From Specibacter cremeus (GTDB lineage Bacteria > Actinomycetota > Actinomycetes > Actinomycetales > Micrococcaceae), in assembly GCF_003946885.1 (NCBI RefSeq), contig NZ_RWKQ01000001.1, positions 22,542 through 58,057 on the forward strand: a stretch of 35,516 bases of DNA, given 5' to 3'. The translations under genes and the position numbers were made by a program. This document shows positions 28,277 to 35,516 of the stretch, piece after piece. Positions within the stretch are counted from its first letter, which is position 1, and each line of letters starts with the position of its first letter. The notes under the pieces are model-generated. The model was given only the letters and a program-made list of their open reading frames with translations. It was not told the DNA's origin and searched no databases.

Positions 28277-28287
28277 ACACCACCCAC
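28277..28287 (-). repeat. Right terminal inverted repeat of the IS element
   Basis: ACACCACCCAC, the exact complement of the left end, followed by CTAG at 28288-28291. Confidence 0.8.
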
Positions 28288-29295
28288 CTAGGAGACCCGC
28301 GCCACCGCATCCGGATAGCTCTGGCGGTATACGTCCTTGATGATCCGCAGTGTCTTCTGCGCCTCGGCCGGGTCAATCCAGAACGCGCCGTTCTGCCCCA
28401 GCTGCGCGTAGAAATCGGCGATGAGGAGCCGGTGCGAGACGCCCCAATAGTCCCGGCCGCCACTCTCGGCGCGACGCTCCGGGATCACCTCGACGCGACC
28501 GTCGGCATAGGTGACGGTCAGGTCCCCGCGCAGGCTCAGCGTCGCGGCCTCGGTCACGATGTCGACCGTGACGGGCGCATTGACGGCGTTGGCAAGCGTG
28601 GCATAAAAGACACTGCTGGCACCCGTGGCATGGGTCAGGACCAGTTCGGCCGTATCCTCCACATCGATGGTGTCGCCGAGCACGTGGGTGGCCGCGCTGC
28701 CACGGACGGCGGTGACATCGCCCACCAGCCATTGCAGCAGGTCGAGGGTGTGGATGGCCTGGTTCATCAGCAGCCCGCCACCGCCGCCCGCCCAGCTGCC
28801 GCGCCAGGGCCGGTTCCGGTAGTAGTCGGCACCGCGGTGCCACATGACGGTGCCGGAGCCGCCCAGCACCCGGCCCAACTCCCCCGTCGCCAACATCGCG
28901 TGCATGGCCTGGGCGGTGGCGTTGTAGCGGTTCTGGAAGCAGATGCCAATCCGCGCCGAGCTGCTTGCGGCGGCCTCAACCAGGCGCCGGCCCTCCTCGA
29001 GGGTGTTGGCCAGCGGCTTCTCGGCAATGACATTCACGCCGCGTTCCAGCGCGTCGACGGCCGGTTGCACGTGCTGGTTGTGCGGGGTGCAGACATGGAC
29101 GACGTCGGGACTCGCCTGTGTGAGCATCGTCATGTGGTCCTGGTACCCCGGCACGCGCCGGGTGGCCACGGCCGCGGACAACCGGTCCGGATCGGTGTCG
29201 CACACGGCCACCAGCTCGGCGCCGTCGATCGCGTCGATGGCGTCGAAGTGGACGGTGGAGACGTCCCCGCATCCAATAATGGCTACCCGTGGCAT
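28288..29295 (-). CDS. Gfo/Idh/MocA family oxidoreductase B
   Basis: NAD(P)-dependent sugar oxidoreductase-type protein, 335 aa. Rossmann motif AIIGCGDVS at the N-terminus, EKP at 92-94 (VIAEKPLANTLEEG), and GGLLMNQAIHTLDLLQWLVG with the family His/Asp. No signal peptide. I chose the ATG at 29295, five bases after GGGAG; a TTG at 29307 overlaps that site. It follows TIM-barrel gene B by 61 bp and forms a second isomerase-oxidoreductase pair like the one at 18413-20566. Its stop codon TAG lies inside the CTAG target duplication of the IS element, so the protein is complete despite the insertion directly after it. Confidence 0.88.
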   Translation of the reverse strand: MPRVAIIGCGDVSTVHFDAIDAIDGAELVAVCDTDPDRLSAAVATRRVPGYQDHMTMLTQASPDVVHVCTPHNQHVQPAVDALERGVNVIAEKPLANTLEEGRRLVEAAASSSARIGICFQNRYNATAQAMHAMLATGELGRVLGGSGTVMWHRGADYYRNRPWRGSWAGGGGGLLMNQAIHTLDLLQWLVGDVTAVRGSAATHVLGDTIDVEDTAELVLTHATGASSVFYATLANAVNAPVTVDIVTEAATLSLRGDLTVTYADGRVEVIPERRAESGGRDYWGVSHRLLIADFYAQLGQNGAFWIDPAEAQKTLRIIKDVYRQSYPDAVARVS

Positions 29296-29356
29296 GTGGA
29301 CTCCCAAGTTTCTTGTGCTGGCCGATTGTTCACCGTGTTCACGCCCGGCACCGGAA

Positions 29357-30205
29357 TCAGGCCAGCGTGGCGCCGAGGCGGTCGGTCATGGTGCGGAAGG
29401 CGCGTGCGGCCTCGCCGAACGCGCCGGGCCCGGAGAAGCCGCCCAGCTCGTGCGCGCTGGCCAGGTGGGGTTCGAGCGAGGCGAAACCGGCGTACCCGTC
29501 GGCGATGAGGGCGGCCAGCGTTTCCTCCAGTTCGCCGTCGCCCTGACCGGTGGGCACCACCTCGCCGCTGCCGGCGATGGCGTCCTTGACCTGCAGGTAT
29601 TCCAGGTACGGCCGGAGCATGGCGTAGGCGTCGGTGAACGGCCGGACGCCCACCTGGACGAAGTTGGCATTGTCCCACGCCGCGCGCAGGGCCGGGGAGT
29701 CCACCGTTTGCATGATGTCCAGGACACGCTCCGGGGTGTCTCCGTAGATGTCCTTCTCGTTCTCGTGCAGCAGCACCATGCCGGCCTTTTCGGCCTCCGC
29801 CGCAAGCAGTTTCATGCGCTCCATGACGGCATCGCGGATGTCCTCGAGCGTCTGCTGCGCCCCACGGAAGTAGGAAAAGATGCGGATGTAGCGGGTGTCC
29901 AGGGCCTGCGCCACGGAGATGATGCGACGCAGCCGGACCACCTCGTGGTCGGCCGGCAGGCCGACGTCGACCTTGCCGATCGGGCTGGCTACGGCGGAGA
30001 CCTTGAGCCCGGCGCCGTCGAGGATCTCCTTGAGCCGGGCCACCTGCACCGGCTCAAGCTCCACAACGTTCGTGCCCCACGCACTGCGAACCTCGATGTG
30101 GCCAGCCCCCAGGGCGAGCATGACGGCCGCCTGGACCGCCGGATCGGGGTCGATCTCGTCCCCGAAGCCGGAGAGCGTCCAGGTTGCGTGGTTGGCGTTG
30201 GACAT
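29357..30205 (-). CDS. Sugar phosphate isomerase/epimerase-like TIM-barrel protein B
   Basis: Xylose isomerase-like TIM barrel, 282 aa, cytosolic. Candidate metal or catalytic residues lie in VLLHENEKDIYGDT, ALRAAWDNANFVQVG, YLQVKDAIAGSG and ASLEPHLASAHELGG. I chose the ATG at 30205, five bases after a perfect GGAGG; the frame upstream to 30280 has no homologous look. First gene of a two-gene operon with oxidoreductase B, transcribed from the operator D promoter and divergent from LacI 2. Likely role: lyase, isomerase or dehydratase acting on the keto-sugar made by the oxidoreductase. The reaction is not determinable from sequence. Confidence 0.88.
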   Translation of the reverse strand: MSNANHATWTLSGFGDEIDPDPAVQAAVMLALGAGHIEVRSAWGTNVVELEPVQVARLKEILDGAGLKVSAVASPIGKVDVGLPADHEVVRLRRIISVAQALDTRYIRIFSYFRGAQQTLEDIRDAVMERMKLLAAEAEKAGMVLLHENEKDIYGDTPERVLDIMQTVDSPALRAAWDNANFVQVGVRPFTDAYAMLRPYLEYLQVKDAIAGSGEVVPTGQGDGELEETLAALIADGYAGFASLEPHLASAHELGGFSGPGAFGEAARAFRTMTDRLGATLA

Positions 30206-30301
30206 ACGGGCCTCCATACGATTCTTCAGCCGGGGTCGGCGGCTCGGGCTAGAGCAACACCTTGCGGTGTGACCGACCACACATGCTAATGCGTTACACC
30301 G

Positions 30302-30364
30302 AGCCTAGGGCATTCAGGCGAGTTTTGACAACCGATTGCCAAAATGTGGCAATGGTTCTATGGT
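30302..30364. promoter_or_regulatory. LacI-type operator D with divergent promoters
   Basis: Palindrome TGACAACCGATTGCCA at 30326-30341. Minus strand: TTGTCA (30331-30326) as -35 and TAGGCT (30307-30302) as -10, spacing 18 bp, driving TIM-barrel gene B and oxidoreductase B. Plus strand: TTGCCA (30336-30341) as -35 and TATGGT (30359-30364) as -10, spacing 17 bp, driving LacI 2. The two halves of one operator thus supply -35 boxes for both directions, so one repressor dimer would shut both. Confidence 0.75.
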
Positions 30365-30452
30365 GGCAGTGCAGGACAGTGTCGTCCATCACATCGATGT
30401 CCCTCGTGATTCTGCCCGCAACCTGCTGGATCCCTCCTAGGACGTGCCCATC

Positions 30453-31481
30453 ATGACTGTTCCCACAGGCGTTTCGCCGGACCGGCCCGCCACCATCCAC
30501 GACGTGGCCGCCCTGTGTGGCGTCGCGGCCTCCACCGTGTCCCGTGCCCTGTCGATGCCGGAGCGGGTGAATTTCCGCACCCGTGCCCGCATCGAGGCCG
30601 CGGCGGCGCAGCTGAACTACGTCCCCAACGCACAGGCCAAGGCGCTCAGTTCCGGACGCACCAAGGCCGTCGCCGTCCTCGTGGCCGACATCACGAACCC
30701 CTTCTTCTTCGACATCATCCGCGGCACGCAGCTCCAGCTCAAGGCCGCGGGCTACACCCAGTTGCTGGTGGACACCGAGGAGTCGGACGAGGTCGAGGCC
30801 ATCACGCTGGAGCAGTTGCGGCAGACCGCCGACGGCGTCATCCTGACCGCGCCCCGCCTCGGCGACGAGGCACTGGCCCGGGCCGCCGACAAGCTCCCCC
30901 TGGTCACCATCAACAGGGACATCCCCGGCATCCCCTCGGTCGTCCTCGACACGCCGACGGCGACGAACCAGGCGCTGGACCACCTGCTTTCCCTCGGCCA
31001 CGAACGCATCGCCTTCATTGCCGGGCCGGACGGCTCCAGCTCCAGCCAACGGCGCTGGGCGGCCTTGTCCGCCGCCGCGCAGGACCGTGGTGCCGACGTC
31101 ACCCGCCTGGGGCCGTTCGCGCCACGAACGTATTCGGGCGCCGCCGCCGCCGACGCCGCCGTGCACAGCGGCGCCACCGCGTGCATCGTCTTCAACGACC
31201 TCATCGCCATCGGCATGCTGCAACGCCTGCGCGAACGCGGTGTCCGCGTCCCCACGGACATGAGCATCGTGGGGTGCGACGACATCTTCGGCGCGGACTT
31301 CTGCAGCCCGCCGCTGACCACCGTCACCGCACCCGTGGAGCAGGCCGGCCGGGTGGCCGTGACCATGCTGCTGGGAAAGATAAATCCCGGCTACGGCGTA
31401 TCGCCGCGGCGTCATTCGGTGGTGCCGACCCACTTGACCATCCGGGCCTCCACCGGGCCGGTTCCCGCCGACCGGCCGTAG
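30453..31481 (+). CDS. LacI-family transcriptional regulator 2
   Basis: Sugar-responsive repressor, 342 aa. Helix-turn-helix TIHDVAALCGVAASTVSRAL (about 14-33), hinge NAQAKALSSGRT, effector domain with VAVLVADITNPFFFDIIRGT, FIAGPDGSSSSQRRW and SIVGCDDIFGADFCSPPLTT. It resembles LacI 1 along the whole length, including the GCDDIFG and GFDNIFG segments. Start: ATG at 30453 is preferred, with AGGA about ten bases upstream; a GTG at 30444 lies too close to that site. Divergent from operon B across operator D, which contains its own predicted promoter, so it is probably autoregulated and is the best candidate to bind the window's four palindromes. Confidence 0.9.
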   Translation: MTVPTGVSPDRPATIHDVAALCGVAASTVSRALSMPERVNFRTRARIEAAAAQLNYVPNAQAKALSSGRTKAVAVLVADITNPFFFDIIRGTQLQLKAAGYTQLLVDTEESDEVEAITLEQLRQTADGVILTAPRLGDEALARAADKLPLVTINRDIPGIPSVVLDTPTATNQALDHLLSLGHERIAFIAGPDGSSSSQRRWAALSAAAQDRGADVTRLGPFAPRTYSGAAAADAAVHSGATACIVFNDLIAIGMLQRLRERGVRVPTDMSIVGCDDIFGADFCSPPLTTVTAPVEQAGRVAVTMLLGKINPGYGVSPRRHSVVPTHLTIRASTGPVPADRP

Positions 31482-31683
31482 GGCAATCCCGCGCCGGACA
31501 AACCCTTCGGCGGAAAGTTCCCGACACACTGTGTGACTCACCTCGCAGATTGGCCGGGAGCCCGGTTAGCTCACTAGACTTGCACACGGTATGGGTTGCA
31601 TGTCGCCATACCACGACGATGCGCCGGGCGGACGATCCGTGCGACAGCGGGCCATTAGAACTCATGGAAGAGGCGTATTACAC

Positions 31684-34600
31684 GTGCCAGAGCAATCAAG
31701 TCACCGTCTACCGGAAGAATTTGGCGGAAACGAGTGGCTCGTCGATGAGCTGTACGAGCGGTACCAGGCGGACAAGAACTCGGTGGATTCCAAGTGGTGG
31801 CCGTTGTTTGCGGAGTTTGATTCCGATGCCGCGGCCGGCAACGGCCGGCACGCCAATCCGGTGACACGCGAGATCCCGGTCGTCCCCGCCGCCCCTGCGG
31901 CCACGGTTCCCCCCACGCCCGCGGCACCCCCTGTGGCACCGCCGTCGTCCGCTCCCCCGGCCCCGGCCGCCGCTCCCGCCGCCCGCCGCGCGGCCCCCGC
32001 CAAGGACGCCGCCCGTGACGGCACCACCCCGATCCCCGCCCAACTGCCCAAGACGGCACGGGACATGTCCGCCGCCGAGGAGTCCGTCACCACCGTGCTG
32101 CGCGGCCCCGCCAAGGCCATCGCCGCGAACATGATCACCAGCCTCGAGGTGCCCACCGCCACCAGCGTGCGCGCCATCCCGGCCAAGCTGCTGATCGACA
32201 ACCGCCTCGTCATCAACTCCAACCTTGCCCGCGCCCGTGGCGGCAAGGTCTCCTTCACGCACCTGATCGGCTACGCCGTGATCAAGGCGCTGGGCCAGTT
32301 CCCGTCGATGAACGTCTCCTACGACGAGATCGACGGCAAGCCGGTGGCCATCCAACACCCGCACGTGAACTTCGGCATCGCCATCGACATGCCCAAGCCG
32401 GACGGGTCGCGCCTGCTCGTGGTGCCGAACATCAAGCGCGCCGAGACCATGAACTTCTCCGAGTTCTGGCACACCTACGAGGACCTGATCAAGCGGGCCC
32501 GCAGCGGCAAGCTGACCGCCGACGACTATGCCGGCACCACCGTGTCGCTGACGAACCCGGGCGGCATCGGCACCGTGCACTCCGTGCCGCGCCTGTCCAA
32601 GGGCCAGGCGGCCATCATCGGTGTCGGCGCGCTGGACTACCCGGCGGACTCGCAGGGCTCCAGCCCGAAGATCCTGGCGCAGAACGCCGTCAGCAAGGTC
32701 CTGACACTGACCTCGACGTACGATCACCGCGTCATCCAGGGCGCGGGCAGCGGCGAATTCCTGCGGATCGTCCACCAGCTGCTGCTCGGCAGCCAGGACT
32801 TCTACGACGAGATCTTCGAATCGCTGCGCATCCCGTACGAGCCGGTCCGCTGGAGCACCGACCGGCAGGTCGACCCGGCCGACCAGATCAACAAGGTCGC
32901 CCGCATCCAGCAGCTGATCCACTCCTACCGCGTGCGCGGGCACCTGATGGCCGACACCGACCCGCTGGAGTACCGCCAGCGCAAGCACCCGGACCTCGAC
33001 GTGCTCACGTACGGCCTGACCCTGTGGGACCTGGACCGCGAATGGCCCACCGGCGGGTTCGGCGGCAAGACCAAGCTGCCGCTGCGCGACATCCTCGGCG
33101 TGCTCCGCGACGCCTACTGCCGCACCACCGGTGTCGAGTACATGCACATCCAGGAGCCGGAGCAGCGCGACTGGTTCCAGGATCAGCTCGAGCACCCGTA
33201 TTCGAAGCCCAGCCGCGAGGAGCAGCTGCGCATCGTCTCCAAGCTCAACGCCGCCGAGGCGTTCGAGACGTTCCTGCAGACCAAGTTCGTCGGCCAGAAG
33301 CGCTTCTCGCTCGAGGGCGGCGAGTCGCTGATCCCGCTGCTGGACTCGATCATCTCCGACGCGGCCGACGACGGCCTCGACGAGGTCGCCATCGGCATGG
33401 CCCACCGCGGCCGGTTGAACGTGCTGACGAACATCGCGGGCAAGACGTACGCCCAGGTGTTCCGCGAATTCGAGGGCGTGCAGGACCCGCGCAGCGTGCA
33501 GGGCTCCGGCGACGTGAAGTACCACCTCGGCACGGAGGGCACGTTCACCTCCGACGCCGGCAACGTCACGAAGGTCTACCTGGCCGCCAACCCCTCCCAC
33601 CTGGAGGCCGTCGACGGCGTCCTCGAGGGCATCGTGCGGGCCAAGCAGGACCGTCTGGACCAGGGCGAGAAGTTCCCGGTGCTGCCGATCATGGTGCACG
33701 GCGACGCCGCGTTCGCCGGCCAGGGCGTGGTCGCCGAGACGCTGAACCTGTCCCAGCTGCGCGGCTACCGCACCGGCGGCACCATCCACGTCGTGGTCAA
33801 CAACCAGGTCGGCTTCACGACGGCGCCGTCGTCGTCGCGTTCCTCGGTGTACTCGACCGATGTGGCGAAGATGATCCAGGCGCCCGTGTTCCACGTCAAC
33901 GGCGACGACCCGGAGGCCGTGGTCCGCGTCGCCGAGCTGGCCTACCAGTTCCAGCAGCGCTTCCACAAGGACGTCGTCGTCGACCTGGTGTGCTACCGCC
34001 GCCGGGGCCACAACGAGGGCGACGACCCGTCGATGACGCAGCCGCTGATGTACAACCTGATCGAGGCCAAGCGGTCCGTGCGCCGGCTGTACACGGAGGC
34101 CCTGATCGGCCGCGGCGACATCACCGAGGACGAGGCCACGCAGCTGCTGCGCGACTACCAGGAACGCCTGGAGCGCGTGTTCGCCGAGACGCATGCGGCG
34201 CAGACGTCGCCCATCCCGATCATCACCTCCGATTCGCAGGCCGTCTCCGACCTGGAACGCCCGATTGCCCAGCAGGCCGACGCCGGCTTCAACGAGCCGC
34301 GCTCGACGGCCATCTCCGCGGAGCTGCTGGCCCGCATCGGCGCCGCGCACACACGCATCCCGGAGGGCTTCACGGTCCACCAGAAGCTCATGGCGCTGCT
34401 CGAGAAGCGCGAGGCGATGTCGCGCGAGGGCCAGATCGATTGGGGCTTCGGCGAGCTGGCCGCGTTCGGGTCGCTGCTCGTCGAGGGCGTGCCGATTCGG
34501 ATGGCCGGGCAGGATTCGCGCCGCGGCACGTTCGTCCAGCGCCATGCCGTGTTCCACGACCGTGACAACGGCAAGGAGTGGACGCCGCTGCGCGAACTGA

Positions 34601-35457
34601 GCGACGACCAGGCGAAGCTGTGGATCTACGACTCGCTGCTGTCCGAGTACGCCGCCATGGCGTTCGAGTACGGCTACTCGGTGGAGCGTCCCGACGCGCT
34701 GGTCGTGTGGGAGGCCCAGTTCGGCGACTTCGCCAACGGCGCCCAGACGGTCGTTGACGAGTTCATCTCCTCCGCCGAGCAGAAGTGGGGGCAGCGTTCG
34801 TCGCTGGTGCTCATGCTGCCCCACGGCTACGAGGGCCAGGGCCCGGACCATTCCTCCGCCCGCATCGAGCGCTACCTGCAGCTGTGCGCGGAGAACAACC
34901 TGGTCATCGCAAACCCGACCACGCCGGCGTCGCACTTCCACCTGCTGCGCCGCCAGGCCTACAGCAAGCCGCGCAAGCCGCTGGTCATCTTCACCCCGAA
35001 GCAACTGCTGCGCCTGAAGGCGGCCGCGTCCAGCGTGGAGGACTTCACGCAGGGCACGTTCCGGACCGTCATCGGCGATGCCACGATCAGCGACGACACC
35101 GCCGTGGACCGGGTCCTGCTGGTCTCGGGGCGCATGTACTACGACCTGATCGCCGCGCGCGAGAAGGCGCAGGACACGAGGATCGCGATCGTCCGCGTCG
35201 AGCAGCTGTACCCGCTGCCGCTGGAGGAGATCAAGGCGGAACTGGCCAAGTACCCGAACGCCGACGTCGTGTGGACCCAGGACGAGCCCGCCAACCAGGG
35301 CCCGTGGCCGTTCATGGGCCTGAACCTGGCGCCCGAGCTGGACCGGAAGCTGCACCGCGTCTCCCGGCCGGCCTCGGCGTCCACGGCGTCCGGCTCCGCG
35401 AAGCACCATGCGGTCGAGGAGACCCTGCTGATCCGGCAGGCCTTCGAGCGCAACTAG
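31684..35457 (+). CDS. kgd: Multifunctional 2-oxoglutarate metabolism enzyme (alpha-ketoglutarate decarboxylase / dehydrogenase E1-E2)
   Basis: Central TCA-cycle enzyme of actinobacteria, 1,257 aa. Order: short N-terminal E1-like helix (GGNEWLVDELYERYQ), Pro/Ala-rich linker (about 60-115), E2-type acyltransferase domain with DHRVIQGAGSGEFL (His348), then the thiamine diphosphate-dependent E1 with GMAHRGRLNVL (near 571), the cofactor motif from GDAAFAGQG (673) to NNQVGF (706), and the transketolase-like C-terminus (ISSAEQKWG, LMLPHGYEGQGPDHSS). It lacks a lipoyl domain, as in the family. I chose the GTG at 31684 because orthologues start MPEQSSHRLPEEFGGNEW; GAGG lies ten bases before. In relatives it is inhibited by the FHA protein GarA/OdhI. 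A TAGACT at 31575-31580 is a possible -10; a CACAC-T-GTGTG dyad lies at 31525-31535. Confidence 0.95.
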   Translation: MPEQSSHRLPEEFGGNEWLVDELYERYQADKNSVDSKWWPLFAEFDSDAAAGNGRHANPVTREIPVVPAAPAATVPPTPAAPPVAPPSSAPPAPAAAPAARRAAPAKDAARDGTTPIPAQLPKTARDMSAAEESVTTVLRGPAKAIAANMITSLEVPTATSVRAIPAKLLIDNRLVINSNLARARGGKVSFTHLIGYAVIKALGQFPSMNVSYDEIDGKPVAIQHPHVNFGIAIDMPKPDGSRLLVVPNIKRAETMNFSEFWHTYEDLIKRARSGKLTADDYAGTTVSLTNPGGIGTVHSVPRLSKGQAAIIGVGALDYPADSQGSSPKILAQNAVSKVLTLTSTYDHRVIQGAGSGEFLRIVHQLLLGSQDFYDEIFESLRIPYEPVRWSTDRQVDPADQINKVARIQQLIHSYRVRGHLMADTDPLEYRQRKHPDLDVLTYGLTLWDLDREWPTGGFGGKTKLPLRDILGVLRDAYCRTTGVEYMHIQEPEQRDWFQDQLEHPYSKPSREEQLRIVSKLNAAEAFETFLQTKFVGQKRFSLEGGESLIPLLDSIISDAADDGLDEVAIGMAHRGRLNVLTNIAGKTYAQVFREFEGVQDPRSVQGSGDVKYHLGTEGTFTSDAGNVTKVYLAANPSHLEAVDGVLEGIVRAKQDRLDQGEKFPVLPIMVHGDAAFAGQGVVAETLNLSQLRGYRTGGTIHVVVNNQVGFTTAPSSSRSSVYSTDVAKMIQAPVFHVNGDDPEAVVRVAELAYQFQQRFHKDVVVDLVCYRRRGHNEGDDPSMTQPLMYNLIEAKRSVRRLYTEALIGRGDITEDEATQLLRDYQERLERVFAETHAAQTSPIPIITSDSQAVSDLERPIAQQADAGFNEPRSTAISAELLARIGAAHTRIPEGFTVHQKLMALLEKREAMSREGQIDWGFGELAAFGSLLVEGVPIRMAGQDSRRGTFVQRHAVFHDRDNGKEWTPLRELSDDQAKLWIYDSLLSEYAAMAFEYGYSVERPDALVVWEAQFGDFANGAQTVVDEFISSAEQKWGQRSSLVLMLPHGYEGQGPDHSSARIERYLQLCAENNLVIANPTTPASHFHLLRRQAYSKPRKPLVIFTPKQLLRLKAAASSVEDFTQGTFRTVIGDATISDDTAVDRVLLVSGRMYYDLIAAREKAQDTRIAIVRVEQLYPLPLEEIKAELAKYPNADVVWTQDEPANQGPWPFMGLNLAPELDRKLHRVSRPASASTASGSAKHHAVEETLLIRQAFERN

Positions 35458-35462
35458 TCCCC

Positions 35463-35507
35463 GGCGGCCCCCACTGCTCGCAGGCTCGCAGCGGGACCCT
35501 CGCCGCC
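35463..35507 (+). terminator. Candidate terminator after kgd
   Basis: Nested arms GGCGGC/GCCGCC, CCC/GGG and CTGC/GCAG form an interrupted stem starting five bases beyond the kgd stop. No U-tract. The loop and bulges are large, so confidence is moderate. Confidence 0.45.
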
Positions 35508-35516
35508 GTGGGCCCA

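Larger units (their letters stand above)
26245..28287 (+). mobile_element. IS1182-family insertion sequence
   Basis: A 2,043-bp element carrying one transposase gene. Terminal inverted repeats begin GTGGGTGGTGT at 26245-26255 and end with the complement ACACCACCCAC at 28277-28287. CTAG occurs at both borders (26241-26244 and 28288-28291) as a 4-bp target duplication. About 100 bp at the left and 190 bp at the right are non-coding. The insertion lies between the ABC importer promoter and oxidoreductase B and destroys neither; the right CTAG supplies the stop codon of oxidoreductase B. The intact frame and exact ends suggest a recent insertion. Confidence 0.88.

Noticed and set aside
26241-28463. 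740-aa minus-strand open frame over the IS element
   Set aside because: Antisense to the intact transposase, runs through both IS ends, and has no recognisable domain.
31550-31580. TTGGCC and TAGACT as the kgd promoter
   Set aside because: The 19-bp spacing is long and the -35 match is poor; only the -10 is mentioned as a possibility under kgd.
31708-35409. 1,233-aa open frame on the minus strand
   Set aside because: It lies wholly antisense to kgd, which has clear catalytic motifs. The product is low-complexity (Gly, Arg, Val, Leu, His-rich), as expected from the complementary codon positions of GC-rich genes.

Overview
The DNA is very GC-rich, uses GTG and TTG starts often, and carries a fused multifunctional 2-oxoglutarate enzyme (kgd) and a GuaB1-type IMPDH homologue. 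This points to a high-GC actinobacterium, most likely a member of the Micrococcaceae close to Arthrobacter. The genus is an inference; no rRNA gene is in the window. Almost every gene is on the minus strand. The exceptions are one insertion sequence, one LacI regulator and kgd.

Left flank (1-7.6 kb), housekeeping: a zinc-type ABC transporter (znuA-znuC-znuB, znuB cut by the window edge) behind two candidate Zur boxes; two overlapping CNNM/DUF21-CBS membrane proteins; a gluconokinase; and guaB1. Right flank (31.7-35.5 kb): kgd with a candidate terminator.

Between these core blocks (7.9-31.5 kb) lies a carbohydrate catabolic island. Its first operon encodes a GPH-type sugar symporter, mannonate dehydratase and an unusual single-chain fusion of gluconokinase with a family 3 glycoside hydrolase. 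A second operon encodes uronate isomerase (uxaC) and fructuronate reductase (uxuB). Together UxaC, UxuB and ManD convert glucuronate through fructuronate and mannonate to 2-keto-3-deoxygluconate. A third operon encodes a dipeptide-type ABC importer (lipoprotein, permease, permease-ATPase fusion, ATPase), followed by a sugar phosphate isomerase-like TIM barrel and a Gfo/Idh/MocA oxidoreductase. A fourth operon is another isomerase-oxidoreductase pair, divergent from a LacI gene. A second LacI gene and a frameshifted isomerase-like gene lie in the middle. An IS1182-like element has inserted exactly at the stop codon of the second oxidoreductase, making a CTAG target duplication.

The strongest unifying signal is a 16-bp palindrome, consensus TGNCAACCGRTTGNCA, found at four places (13184, 16166, 26035, 30326). 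Each lies upstream of one of the four operons. At every site one half of the palindrome supplies the -35 hexamer, and at 30326 it appears to supply -35 boxes for two divergent promoters. This predicts one LacI-controlled regulon. The paired oxidoreductase and TIM-barrel genes fit oxidative (3-keto) glycoside cleavage, so the island may import glycosides or glycuronides, open them by hydrolysis or by oxidation and elimination, and feed the uronate part into central metabolism. The substrate is not known from sequence.
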